A DNA stretch of 64,000 nt from OMIW01 sp044235645 (GTDB lineage: Bacteria > Bdellovibrionota_C > UBA2361 > OMIW01). Under the pieces are notes generated by a model. It saw only the letters and a list, made by a program, of their open reading frames with translations. It searched no databases and was not told the origin of the DNA. Every line of letters begins with the position of its first letter. Positions within the stretch are counted from its first letter, which is position 1. A program made the translations under genes and the position numbers. The DNA is taken from positions 241,444 through 305,443 of the forward strand of contig JBIIHQ010000004.1 of the NCBI GenBank assembly GCA_044235645.1, written 5' to 3'. Below are positions 33,777-43,050 of the stretch, in pieces.

Positions 33777-36700
33777 TCAGCTTCCACGCCGGACATCGGT
33801 GGGATTCCCCCGATCTCTGAGTGATACGAACCGCCGCTTCTCATCGCAGAAGGCATCGAAGCTATTGTAGTCAACAAGGATGCCCTTCTCATGCAATTTG
33901 CCGAGGAGGTCTCGATATCGGGTCTCTTGATAGGCCTGGGTTGCTACGAAAAAAGTAGGGAGGTTATGCGAATCGAGGCTAATAAATTGGTTTGATGGGG
34001 GAGCGGGAGGGAAGCCGAGATGCGCCTCATAACTTGATTGGCCGGCGTTTGCTCCAGTTCTGACGCACACCACACCGTTGATAACCTGAAAGCCGGTCAC
34101 GTGGAGGTGGCCCTCTAATCGTATATGCGCCTTACCTTCCCCCATTGCGTGAATGTGTCGTGCGATGCCGGTGACGGTGGGAGAAAAGGCCCCCCCGCCC
34201 CCCTTCGCGTTATAGTGGGTTACCTCGACACAGATCCCGAGATCTTTGGTGCGGTCGATGTGAACCAGCGGATAATCGACCGGGGTGCCGTCAGATGCGA
34301 TGAACTTTTCAGGACACACAACGTGGGCGTTCGAGAACGTCTCATCGTTGGTCCATCCGTGGAGATATGAGCGTACCTTTTCGGCGATTCCCTGAACGAA
34401 CCATGTACCTTGGGTGCCTTTGTTCGCCTGAGTATTGATTTCGTGATTGCCGGGAAGAATGGTAAAGGTGGGTATCTTGAAGCTTCGATCGGCCTCTTTT
34501 TTCGCCCTCATGTAGGCCAGGACGGGATTGAGGAGCTCAAAAATGTATTGCGATTGAGAGTCAATTCCATTGAGGGGGTGTTCGACGAGCTGTGATTCCT
34601 GGAGGAACCGTGGATAGTTGACTCCGTGAAGAATATCCCCATTGAGGACGATTTCCTCGACTCCAACATCGATCGCTTCAATCAGTCCCGCTACTATCAT
34701 CGCGGGCTGCATCGTTGGTGATCCGATCTGCCAATCGCTCGTCACGTAGATGTGTGCCTGTTTGTGCGGGACCCCTCGCTTGATGTTGTCTTCGATCGCG
34801 GCAAGGAGTTTGGGTGTGGTAATCTGGTACTCGATAGCCTGGGTTATCTTATGGCTGTGAACTCCTCCCTGAAGAGTGATAAAGCTTGCCTGCGGAGGTA
34901 GTCCACGTCCGGCCATATCTTTGAATGCTCTGCTATGGAGCTGATAGTGAAGATCCGGTTGTCGAGCATCGCTGACACCCTGCATCGTTCCCGCGGTGAT
35001 TACCCATCCGTGTGGTCCGAGCTGACCGATGAGTTGATCGGTCCCGTATAAGAGATGCATATCTGCGGTGTCGTGCCGCAGGTTTCCCATCGATCGGAGG
35101 AGCCCTTCATACGCACTGGTGGGGTTCGCTGGAGCTCGGTCGCTTCGCTTAAAATCGGTGACCGCTGCAACACGATAGCGGGGATCTCGTTGATGTGGTC
35201 CCAGCATGACGAGGTCGGCACCTCCTCGCGTAACCGCTTCCTGCGTCGTGAACTCCTCTTTCTTGGGAAAGAGCACACGCTCGAGTTTTTCGAGAATTAC
35301 GGGATCCTCCGCACAAGCAAAGGTAAGATAACTCTGATAATTCGCCGACAGTTCGGGGAGCGCTTTTTTGAGAGAACCGCTCTCCCTCATGGTCTGAGAG
35401 ATTGATGCGACTATCTCAAGCTCGTTCATCTCTACTCCCGTTTGCGCGTGGATCGTGTCTGATTCGTGCAAACGCCGACCGAGCTTCCATTCGAGTGGTT
35501 GCACGACGAGAGAGATAAAGGTTGCCCACTTAGTTATCTCGGCAGCGAGCTCCTGTTGCTGAGTGTATTGGCGTTGATCATTGCGGTGCTCGATGCTTGC
35601 CCTGATGGCTGCCTCAGAGGGCGAGGCTGCGCCGTCTGACGTTGTGTAAGCGCGCTCTCGAAGCGCCTGCTCGTAAGCACGTCGCTCGGCGCTCTGGTCG
35701 TCCCTTCTTCCGAGAAGGTGGAGAGTGCGACCTGGGTACTCCGCAATCAGTGCCGCACCTAGTTTTGTCTTTTCACCCTCCGAGTGAGGGGCGGTCCAAT
35801 TCCGCATCTCTTTCCGTCGCATTCCCCGCTCGGGTGAGAGCACTCCCCCCACAATCACCAGCTGCTGAGTTGGATCCGCATGGTGAGTGGCGCGCTGAGA
35901 CGCTTCGACCAGGGTGGGATCGATGCCATTATCGGGGATGGAAAATCCATCGAAGAGGTGGGTACGGGGCAGTCCTGGCCGATGGTTCCTGACGGTGTAC
36001 TCCGGACGGGACTGTTTCTCTCGTGTAGCACGGGCGGTGGAGAGAAAATCGTCGATGATATCGCTCGATGAACCCTCGGGTTGTGCTTCACTGCGGGGGC
36101 GACCAAGTCGCTCAGCAACCCGAACTCCGAGTCCCGTCTGCTTCCCCAAATCTGAGAGAATGAGGCCACCATCCTTCGCGGAGAGGAGCCCAAGTCCGTG
36201 ATAGTAGCGGAGGGCGATTGTCACGAGAGATGAGGGGACATCTGTTTCCTGACTGATCCGATAGATACGGACCTTGTCTCGGAAGTAACTACCGTTGGGG
36301 CCTTCTGCTGTCGGTGCGTGGAGCGGCTCGACCTTACCATGATATTTACGGCTTAGTTCAGCCGAGATAGCTCGACCAAGTTTCTCCCGAAGTGGCTGGG
36401 GTAGGAGATCCTCGAAGCTCTTCCTGTCAATTGTGCCTCGGGGATTAACGGCGAGCTGTGCTCCGCCGACGGAGAATGGCTCGACAATCCCGAGGTTGGT
36501 CAGATGGTGAAGGAGGTACGCTTTGGGCGATGAGGAGTGCTTTATCTGTCCGCTCGTTTCATCGGCAGCGATTGGAGTATGCTCAAAGATAGTATTTTTG
36601 GCGAGCCAGCGCCGCAGTTTCTGAGGCTGGCTAGTGAGAATGTTGTCCTCAAGCGAGCGGACCGCGGTCGCAATTACCCGTTCCTGCTCGTCGAGGGCCC

Positions 36701-37307
36701 AGCTCTCGACATTTGTCAGTGTCCCGGATAATTGTTCTTTCGCTGCGGGAGACCGCCGATGGTCTTCTCCTCGCGTACCTTCCTGGCTCGCTTTATCAGC
36801 GAACGAGATAATCTCTTCATGCAGCCGGCGGAGCGATAGGAGAGCCGCTTCGGAGGAGACGTTCGGCGTGAGCTTAATCTCAGCGATGCTCTCGGCGACA
36901 TCTTGAAGAAAACGGGCAGTCTTGTCGCCGATAACCCCCATCCTCCCTATCTTTATCGGGATGCCAGCCTCAAAGAGCTGGGTGCCGAGTTGACGGCAGA
37001 ATTGCTCGAATTGCTCGGGGGTGGTGAGGTGAGTACGAAGCGTACGTTCAAGAATCTCGGTGCGATTCGGGGCAGAGGGTAGATCCGCAGGTATAGTATC
37101 GATCGCAGAGGTTCGTATAGATTTACCATCAAGGGGAAAGAGCAGTTCATGCCTCTTTTCAAGGTGCGCGATTTTCAGCGCCAGTTGCGAGAGGTCAACG
37201 GAAGCAGGGTCAGAGGCGTCAGCGATCCCGAGAGCGTGACGACCAATGACCGGAGCAAACGCGAAATCAAGGGACTTGAGGGTTTCGGCTGCAGAGTTTT
37301 GTCTCAT
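33777..37307 (-). CDS. 1176-residue protein with C-terminal metallophosphoesterase domain
   Basis: A very large, unrecognised protein. The C-terminal calcineurin-like phosphoesterase domain (about residues 850-1075) has all motif positions: SDWQ at 857-860 (Gln where the family usually has His), NGD with D891, GNHE at 953-956, VTH with H1031, and GHLH at 1066-1069. Such domains hydrolyse phosphomono- or phosphodiesters, including nucleic acids, with two metals. A winged-helix-like segment (RISQETDVPSSLVTIALRYYHGLGLLS) lies near 346-375. The middle part has weak phosphoesterase-like echoes (LHLLGRRDDQ near 530, LQGGVHSHKI near 812), perhaps a decayed first copy. No signal peptide or membrane helix. 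Its ATG overlaps the stop of an upstream 82-residue gene (ATGA), so the two are translated together. Confidence 0.8.
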   Translation of the reverse strand: MRQNSAAETLKSLDFAFAPVIGRHALGIADASDPASVDLSQLALKIAHLEKRHELLFPLDGKSIRTSAIDTIPADLPSAPNRTEILERTLRTHLTTPEQFEQFCRQLGTQLFEAGIPIKIGRMGVIGDKTARFLQDVAESIAEIKLTPNVSSEAALLSLRRLHEEIISFADKASQEGTRGEDHRRSPAAKEQLSGTLTNVESWALDEQERVIATAVRSLEDNILTSQPQKLRRWLAKNTIFEHTPIAADETSGQIKHSSSPKAYLLHHLTNLGIVEPFSVGGAQLAVNPRGTIDRKSFEDLLPQPLREKLGRAISAELSRKYHGKVEPLHAPTAEGPNGSYFRDKVRIYRISQETDVPSSLVTIALRYYHGLGLLSAKDGGLILSDLGKQTGLGVRVAERLGRPRSEAQPEGSSSDIIDDFLSTARATREKQSRPEYTVRNHRPGLPRTHLFDGFSIPDNGIDPTLVEASQRATHHADPTQQLVIVGGVLSPERGMRRKEMRNWTAPHSEGEKTKLGAALIAEYPGRTLHLLGRRDDQSAERRAYEQALRERAYTTSDGAASPSEAAIRASIEHRNDQRQYTQQQELAAEITKWATFISLVVQPLEWKLGRRLHESDTIHAQTGVEMNELEIVASISQTMRESGSLKKALPELSANYQSYLTFACAEDPVILEKLERVLFPKKEEFTTQEAVTRGGADLVMLGPHQRDPRYRVAAVTDFKRSDRAPANPTSAYEGLLRSMGNLRHDTADMHLLYGTDQLIGQLGPHGWVITAGTMQGVSDARQPDLHYQLHSRAFKDMAGRGLPPQASFITLQGGVHSHKITQAIEYQITTPKLLAAIEDNIKRGVPHKQAHIYVTSDWQIGSPTMQPAMIVAGLIEAIDVGVEEIVLNGDILHGVNYPRFLQESQLVEHPLNGIDSQSQYIFELLNPVLAYMRAKKEADRSFKIPTFTILPGNHEINTQANKGTQGTWFVQGIAEKVRSYLHGWTNDETFSNAHVVCPEKFIASDGTPVDYPLVHIDRTKDLGICVEVTHYNAKGGGGAFSPTVTGIARHIHAMGEGKAHIRLEGHLHVTGFQVINGVVCVRTGANAGQSSYEAHLGFPPAPPSNQFISLDSHNLPTFFVATQAYQETRYRDLLGKLHEKGILVDYNSFDAFCDEKRRFVSLRDRGNPTDVRRGS

Positions 37308-37552
37308 CGAGAGGCTCCCCCGATAACAGACACACCCCGTACCGCATCAGCCATCACATCGTCGAAGGTCGGCTCCTCACTTGCAAGTGGATTGGCGAGT
37401 AGCTCGGCGATAATCTCATCAGGAGAGAGCCCCGTTTTTTCTCCAACAATGAGGGCGATTTCATTGAGGTCGCTTATTCCCAACGAAGCAACGAGTTTGA
37501 GCAGCTCGGCGATAGCACCGTTCAGGATAATAGTTTCAGAATCGAGGGACAT
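37304..37552 (-). CDS. Small acidic helical protein coupled to the metallophosphoesterase
   Basis: 82 residues from ATG 37552 (GGAG upstream); an earlier in-frame start at 37606 is less likely. Acidic and predicted helical (SETIILNGAIAELLKLVASL, GLSPDEIIAELL). No recognised family. The 4-nt overlap with the large phosphoesterase gene makes a physical or regulatory partner likely. It could be an adaptor, an inhibitor or an oligomerisation partner; the sequence does not decide. Confidence 0.65.
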   Translation of the reverse strand: MSLDSETIILNGAIAELLKLVASLGISDLNEIALIVGEKTGLSPDEIIAELLANPLASEEPTFDDVMADAVRGVSVIGGASR

Positions 37553-37871
37553 CGACACTCCAATCATGAGGGAAGGGGGACAGGTTGTCGCGTTACCTGT
37601 GAGCACTTTTCGGACGCTAACACAGAAGGGTGTTTCCGTAAGGGGGGAAAAGAAAAAAAACGGTTAGGAATGGATGTGGGGAGGAGGGGGCACGTGTTGG
37701 ATGGTGAAATCAATCGGAGGGGGATAGGGAGGGCTGTTTCATCGACCCGTGGCTTTCCTCAGTTATTGAGAGGGTCTGTTGGGGGATAGGAAAGTTCTCC
37801 CTGATGAGGTGGTTTTGGATCAGGTGGCACTCAGGAGCGACTCGCCGATTTGAGGCTCTCGTTCCCAATCG
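37553..37871. promoter_or_regulatory. Upstream region of the phosphoesterase operon
   Basis: About 320 bp with no gene. An inverted repeat, ACAGGT (37580-37585) and ACCTGT (37595-37600), lies 28 nt upstream of the small gene's start and could be an operator. A run of A (37652-37659 area) is also present. No consensus promoter was identified. Confidence 0.3.
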
Positions 37872-38423
37872 TCATCTCCCCCGTCTCCGAAAAAATACCA
37901 GCAAGCTATTTCCATACCGCCGCTGCTGCGCCTCCTCGAGGGTTATAAGCGACAGGAGTTCGTATTCTTCGGGGTCGAGTTTCACCATGACGATGCCGTT
38001 TGGGGTGAGAAGCTGAGGTCGCTCGGCAATCGTTTGAATCAGCTCTGCCCAGAGGTTCTTGAATTGGGGAGGATCGGCGAAGATGACGTCGAACGAACGC
38101 GAGCAGTTGCGCACATAGGTGAAAACATCGGTATGACGAAGCTGTGATTGCTCCGTGAGGGCAGTTGTCTCTAGATTTTTCTTAATCGTTGCAACCGCTG
38201 CGCTCCCGGACTCGAGAAAGACGCACGAGGCTGCGCCATTGCTGAGCGCCTCGATTCCGAGCTGTCCCGTTCCTGCGAAGCAATCGAGTACCTGCGCTCC
38301 TGCGAGCTGGGGGCGAATAGTGTCAAAGAGAGCCGTCTTAATCCGACCGAGCATCGGCCGGGTGGTATCGCCGGGTACGGAGAGGATCGGTTTCCCTTTT
38401 CGAGAGCCGGATATTACGCGCAT
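37872..38423 (-). CDS. rsmD: 16S rRNA (guanine-966-N2)-methyltransferase
   Basis: 183 residues. MRVISGSRKGKPI opens the protein as in RsmD. VLDCFAGTGQLGIEALSNGA is the SAM-binding motif and FADPPQF the catalytic motif IV. The start is set at ATG 38423, ahead of the conserved N-terminus; 12 upstream residues are atypical. It methylates G966 of 16S rRNA during 30S assembly. It lies downstream of the E2 gene on the same strand, 104 nt apart. Confidence 0.93.
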   Translation of the reverse strand: MRVISGSRKGKPILSVPGDTTRPMLGRIKTALFDTIRPQLAGAQVLDCFAGTGQLGIEALSNGAASCVFLESGSAAVATIKKNLETTALTEQSQLRHTDVFTYVRNCSRSFDVIFADPPQFKNLWAELIQTIAERPQLLTPNGIVMVKLDPEEYELLSLITLEEAQQRRYGNSLLVFFRRRGR

Positions 38424-38527
38424 GTGAGAGGAGGGGGAAACGGAATATGAAGAGAGCACCTCGGAGCCGACTGGGGGTCGCCGGGGTGCTCTCCTGGATG
38501 GATGGGCAGGGAAGCTACCGAAATGGC

Positions 38528-39892
38528 CTAGTACAACGGGCGATTAATATCCCACCCTTCCAGATATTCGCGGATGAACGCGAGGAACTGGCCCCCGAGC
38601 ATACCATCGACGATCCGGTGGTCGTACGAGAGGGTGAGGTAGCAGACCTCGCGTATTGCGATGGCGTCATCAATAACCACGGGTCGCTTCTTTATCGCAC
38701 CAAGACACAGGATAGCGACCTGCGGTTGGTTGATGATCGGAGTGCCGATAATCGTCCCAAAGATGCCCGGATTTGTGACCGTGAAGGTGCCACCACTCAC
38801 ATCATCGGGGAGGAGCTTTTTCGATCGAGCACGGTTCGCGATATCGTTGAGGGAGCGCGCGAGGCCCACGAAGTTCTTCTCTTCGGCCCGTTTGATGACG
38901 GGCACGATGAGCCCCATATTCTCGAGAGCAACGGCGCACCCAAGATTGACGTTGCGCTTTAGTATAATCTTCTTGTCCTGAACTGAGGCGTTAACGTGGG
39001 GGAATTTGACCAGAGCTCGCACCGCTGCCTCAAGGAAGAACGGGGTAAAGCTGAGATTGAAGCCCTCAGTAGAGGCAAAAAGTTTTTTGTTCGCGTTCCT
39101 CCACTTTGATATGTTGGTGACATCGACCTCCTGGACCGAGTACACATGGGGGCTCGTTGCTTTGGAGCGCACCATGTGTTCGGCGATCGCTGAGCGCATC
39201 GCATCCATCGGGATGATCTTGGTGCCATCCTCTTGCCACTCTCCGATGACAGGGACTTTGCCCGATGAAGGAGCAGCAGGGCGGCTCGAAGCTGGTGCTG
39301 CTGCGGGGACTGTCACTGCGGGAGGCGACGATACCGCGGGAACTGCTGGGGCGGAGGCCCCTGATGCAGGTGCAGCCGACCTTGTCTCTATGAAGCGCAA
39401 GATATCTTGCTTGTTGACTCGCCCACCCTGCCCAGAGCCCGGTATTGTTTCAAGCTCTGCGAGCGAGATGTTGTTCACCTGAGCAAGACTCATGACCAAA
39501 GGGGAATAGAACCGGCTTGCCGATGTCTCTGAGGCGGGGGCAGATATTTCAGCAGGCGCTGACGGAGCTGGCGTTGATTGCGCCGGGGCAGGACTCGCTG
39601 CGTGAGAGGGGGTGGCAGCAGCTTCAGTTGCTTTCTGCGAGATGGCACCAGCTCCCTCTGAATCGATCACGGCGATGACGGTCTTTACCGGCACAACATC
39701 CCCTTCATGACACCGAACTTCAACGAGTACACCCGAGGCGGGAGAGGGGATTTCTGAGTCTACTTTGTCAGTTGATATCTCAAGGATGATCTCATCTTTC
39801 GCAACAGCATCACCCGGCTTCTTCAGCCACCGGGAGACGGTTGCCTCTGTTATCGATTCCCCCATCTGGGGCATCACCATCTCTGTTTTCAT
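38528..39892 (-). CDS. Dihydrolipoamide acyltransferase (E2) of a 2-oxoacid dehydrogenase complex
   Basis: 454 residues. Lipoyl domain at the N-terminus with the lipoylated lysine K43 in EISTDKVDSEIPSP. A Pro/Ala-rich linker follows (about 80-125), then a peripheral-subunit-binding domain (SPLVMSLAQVNNISLAELETIPGSG region, about 133-172), a second Ala/Pro linker, and the catalytic acyltransferase domain ending in LSYDHRIVDG. It transfers the acyl group to CoA. Its E1 and E3 partners and lipB lie immediately upstream. The substrate (pyruvate, 2-oxoglutarate or branched-chain acids) cannot be fixed, although the branched-chain type fits the E1. Confidence 0.93.
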   Translation of the reverse strand: MKTEMVMPQMGESITEATVSRWLKKPGDAVAKDEIILEISTDKVDSEIPSPASGVLVEVRCHEGDVVPVKTVIAVIDSEGAGAISQKATEAAATPSHAASPAPAQSTPAPSAPAEISAPASETSASRFYSPLVMSLAQVNNISLAELETIPGSGQGGRVNKQDILRFIETRSAAPASGASAPAVPAVSSPPAVTVPAAAPASSRPAAPSSGKVPVIGEWQEDGTKIIPMDAMRSAIAEHMVRSKATSPHVYSVQEVDVTNISKWRNANKKLFASTEGFNLSFTPFFLEAAVRALVKFPHVNASVQDKKIILKRNVNLGCAVALENMGLIVPVIKRAEEKNFVGLARSLNDIANRARSKKLLPDDVSGGTFTVTNPGIFGTIIGTPIINQPQVAILCLGAIKKRPVVIDDAIAIREVCYLTLSYDHRIVDGMLGGQFLAFIREYLEGWDINRPLY

Positions 39893-40011
39893 AGCTTAAT
39901 CCTTAACGAGATACAACGAATGCCAAAAGGGGGCCGAGGGAGGCCTTTGAGCGAACATCCCCGAGAGTCGCTCGCGGTTCCTTGTTAAGTTAGCTCCCGT
40001 TTTTAAGAGGG

Positions 40012-40038
40012 ACAGAAGCGGCTAACAACCGCTTCTGT
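40012..40038. terminator. 10-bp hairpin between the E1 and E2 genes
   Basis: ACAGAAGCGG, 7-nt loop, CCGCTTCTGT. It lies 26 nt past the E1 stop codon and about 120 nt before the E2 start. No strong T-run follows; it could be a partial terminator or an RNA-stability element setting E1:E2 expression. Confidence 0.45.
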
Positions 40039-40063
40039 GTTATCCTTACCGCCTCCTCTAGGC

Positions 40064-42157
40064 TTAATACAGCACCATCGCTCGAACCGCTTCGGTTACA
40101 TCCTCTTGCTGAGGAAGGGTAAGCTGTTCGAGTGCCGGAGCATGTGGAACGTGTGGGAGCGGCTTCATACCGACACGTCTCACCGGGGCATCGAGCAGTT
40201 CAAAGCACGTTTCCGAGATTTGGGCTGCTATCTCCGCTCCAAATCCCATAAAGGTAGCATCTTCGTGCACAATTAGCACCCGATTCGTCTTCCGAACGCT
40301 CGCAAAAATCGCATCAACATCGAGCGGCACGATCGTCCGCAGATCGATTACCTCCAGCGAGTACCCCTCGGATGCGAGTACGTGCGCTGCAGTCAGGCAC
40401 CGTTGCACCAGATATCCCCATGTTACCACGGTCAGGTCCGAACCGGACCGAGCAATTCTGGCCTTGCCGAAAGGAACTAGATCTTCGGCGCCTCCCACCG
40501 ACGATTTGCCACTCGGTTGCCGGTAGAGCCCCTTGTGTTCGAGGAAGAGAACCGGGTCTTTCCCCCGAATCGCCGCCTTGAGGAGCCCTTTGGCATCAGC
40601 TGCGTTCGACGGATAGGCGATGTAAATCCCCGGAAAGTGTGCAAAAGTCGCCTCAACATTCTGGGAGTGATAGGCGCCGCCATGGATATACCCCCCAACC
40701 GGAACCCGAAGAACGGCAGGACAGGTAAAGTCGCCTTTAGAACGATAGCTCATCATCGCCAGTTCGTTCCGAGTTTGCATCATTGCGGTCCATACGTAGT
40801 CACCAAACTGGATCTCGGCAACCGGTTTAAGCCCCCGCGTTGCAAGACCTATCGCCACCCCGACGATCGAACTCTCGGCGAGCTGCGAGTTAAATACTCT
40901 ATCTTCGCCGTGTTTATCGGTTAAACCGGCAGTGACGGTAAAGACTCCTCCTTTACCTCCAGCGACATCTTCCCCGAAGACGAGTACCCGAGTATCACGA
41001 GAGAGCTCCTCGTCGAGGGCTTTGTTGAGGGCATCGACGAGGTAGGCCTCCTCTCCGGTGGCCTCCTGCTCGGTAATTCCCACCCAGGGCGTGGGATCGG
41101 TGTAGACCCCAACAAAGAGATCGTCGGGATTGCTCTCTGGCTGTCCTTCAGCCCACTCAGCGGCACGGTCGACAAGTTGTCGAGCTTCCTGATCAATCTT
41201 ATCGATTTCACTTTTGGAGATGACTGATCTGTCCAGCAGCTGACGCTTGAGATGGGCCAACGGGCACCGCTTGGCATCTTCTGCAAGCTCCTCGGCAGAT
41301 CGGTATTTCAGCTGGTTATCCGATATGGAATGGCTCTGGAGTCGTGGAACGTGTGCCTCGATCAGCGAAGGCCCCTCGCCTCGGAGTGCGCGGGTATGCG
41401 CTGTGCGGAGCGCTATCACTGATGCCTCATAGTCGGTACCATCGATCTCCATTCGAGCGAGTCCCTCGTAACCGGCGGCGAGCTTGTAGACACTCGTTCC
41501 GGCGAGCTGTTCTGAGATCGGCACCGAGATGGCAAAGTCGTTGTTCTGGATGACAAAAACCACAGGCAACTGATCTCGTGCGGCCCAATTGAGCGATTCA
41601 TGGAAATCTCCCTGAGCGCACGTGCCTTCTCCGGCTGAGACGTATGTTACCTCGTCTTTACCGAGATAGCGGGAAGCGAGTGCCGAGCCAACGGCTTGGG
41701 TAAATTGAGTGCCGGTGGGGGAGCTTTGGCTTACGACGTTCAGCGCTGTACTGGCGTAGTGCATCGGCATCTGTCGACCATGAGAGTTCGGATCAGCCTC
41801 CCGATTCATCGCGTTAAGAAAGAGCTCCTCGGGGGTCATGCCGAGCCCAATCATGAGCGCCATCTCTCGATAATAGGGATAAAACCAGTCTTTTCCGGGA
41901 CGAAAAACCTGGGCTGCTGCGACCTGTACCGCCTCGTGACCAGCGACCCCAATCTGAAAGTGGCATTTATTCTGTTTGTAGAGAACTATGGTCTTGAGAT
42001 CAACCAAGCGGGCAAGGAGCATCTGTCGGTACGCCGCAACGAGCTGAGCTGATTGCACCTCATGGTGAATGACATGGTCTCCTTTTTTTTGTTTTCCCGT
42101 GGTTGCGTTTTTTTTCATAGCTGGACCTTGTTGTCCGTCGAATGCTGCGTGAACCAT
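40064..42157 (-). CDS. 2-oxoacid dehydrogenase E1, alpha and beta fused
   Basis: 697 residues: an alpha-like half (about 40-340) followed by a beta-like half (about 370-690) that are separate genes in many bacteria. The thiamine-diphosphate motif is in SAGEGTCAQGDFHESLN...NN. The beta half has VLVFGEDVAGGKGGVF, FNSQLAESSIVGVAIGLA and RVPVGGYIHGGAYHSQN. It decarboxylates a 2-oxoacid, and the sequence type resembles branched-chain-acid E1. Its ATG (42157) shares a base with the TGA of lipB (TGATG); a GTG at 42160 is alternative. E2 follows downstream. Confidence 0.93.
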   Translation of the reverse strand: MVHAAFDGQQGPAMKKNATTGKQKKGDHVIHHEVQSAQLVAAYRQMLLARLVDLKTIVLYKQNKCHFQIGVAGHEAVQVAAAQVFRPGKDWFYPYYREMALMIGLGMTPEELFLNAMNREADPNSHGRQMPMHYASTALNVVSQSSPTGTQFTQAVGSALASRYLGKDEVTYVSAGEGTCAQGDFHESLNWAARDQLPVVFVIQNNDFAISVPISEQLAGTSVYKLAAGYEGLARMEIDGTDYEASVIALRTAHTRALRGEGPSLIEAHVPRLQSHSISDNQLKYRSAEELAEDAKRCPLAHLKRQLLDRSVISKSEIDKIDQEARQLVDRAAEWAEGQPESNPDDLFVGVYTDPTPWVGITEQEATGEEAYLVDALNKALDEELSRDTRVLVFGEDVAGGKGGVFTVTAGLTDKHGEDRVFNSQLAESSIVGVAIGLATRGLKPVAEIQFGDYVWTAMMQTRNELAMMSYRSKGDFTCPAVLRVPVGGYIHGGAYHSQNVEATFAHFPGIYIAYPSNAADAKGLLKAAIRGKDPVLFLEHKGLYRQPSGKSSVGGAEDLVPFGKARIARSGSDLTVVTWGYLVQRCLTAAHVLASEGYSLEVIDLRTIVPLDVDAIFASVRKTNRVLIVHEDATFMGFGAEIAAQISETCFELLDAPVRRVGMKPLPHVPHAPALEQLTLPQQEDVTEAVRAMVLY

Positions 42158-42816
42158 CACTCTTCCCGATCGAAAGCAAAAAGCCCCAAGAAGTGGCGAG
42201 ATAATGAAAGTGCCACATCTCCGAGCGAATAATCCACGCTGGTTTCCTCCTCAAGAGAGGTCGTTCTCACCTCTGGCATACCGCACGGATCAATAAGCTG
42301 AAATCCGTCCTGACAGTTGAGAACATTGAGAGAAAAACCGTGCATGGTGCACCATCGGGAAAGCTTCACTCCTATTGAGCAGATCTTTCGAGACTCTCCA
42401 TTCCGTTCAACCCACACTCCGGGTTTACCGGCGATACGGGCTCCGGTGACGCGGTAGTCGGCGAGCGTTGCGATGAGGACCTCCTCAAGGGTGCGAACAT
42501 ACCAGCCAACATCGCGCCGGAGGGCATTAAGATCGAGCAGTGGATACCCAACGATCTGCCCTGGACCATGATACGTTGCATCACCGCCTCGTTCGACCTC
42601 AAAAACGTCAACCCCCCTCTCAGAGAGGATCTCTTTTTGAGCTATGATGCTCGAAGCTTTCCCACTTTTGCCGATAGTTATTACCGGCGGATGAGAACAA
42701 AGAATAAGGATATTACCGGCCTGGCCCTCTTTGAGCTGAGTGAGAAGGGAGCGCTGGAGGTTGAGTACCATCTGGTACGGTTGAAGTCCCAGATCGACGA
42801 TCTCGCAGCGAGGCAT
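42157..42816 (-). CDS. lipB: Octanoyltransferase LipB
   Basis: 219 residues. Moves octanoyl from acyl carrier protein to the lipoyl domains of E2, the first step of lipoate assembly. Motifs: ERGGDATYHGPGQIVGYPLLDL, the catalytic lysine in ICSIGVKLSRW, HGFSLNV, and the active-site Cys in PCGMP. It overlaps the fused E1 gene, which ties lipoate attachment to the complex. LipA is not in the window. Confidence 0.95.
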   Translation of the reverse strand: MPRCEIVDLGLQPYQMVLNLQRSLLTQLKEGQAGNILILCSHPPVITIGKSGKASSIIAQKEILSERGVDVFEVERGGDATYHGPGQIVGYPLLDLNALRRDVGWYVRTLEEVLIATLADYRVTGARIAGKPGVWVERNGESRKICSIGVKLSRWCTMHGFSLNVLNCQDGFQLIDPCGMPEVRTTSLEEETSVDYSLGDVALSLSRHFLGLFAFDREE

Positions 42817-42996
42817 GATACCGGTTTGTGAGAAGTGGTTTGAGGTTTAGGGTGAAGCTGTTTTATTGGGTGAATTGTGAACTACGTGAGAATGAACTGC
42901 TGGTGAAAGAGACAACGGATAATCAAGAAGAGTAAACTACACAATCGAGGAGAACCGCAATGAGGAGGTTGTTTGCTGCTGAGAATTAGCCTCATC

Positions 42997-43037
42997 GGGG
43001 GACGCCGTGTCGGCAAGCCGTCTCGTACGGCGCCCCC
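42997..43037. terminator. Hairpin downstream of lpdA
   Basis: GGGGG-A-CGCCGT, then ACGGCG-CCCCC, with one bulged base, enclosing a smaller CGG-CAAG-CCG hairpin. It sits 14 nt past the lpdA stop on the minus strand. No T-run follows, so it is a plausible but not classic terminator. Confidence 0.45.
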
Positions 43038-43050
43038 ATCAACGCGGTTT

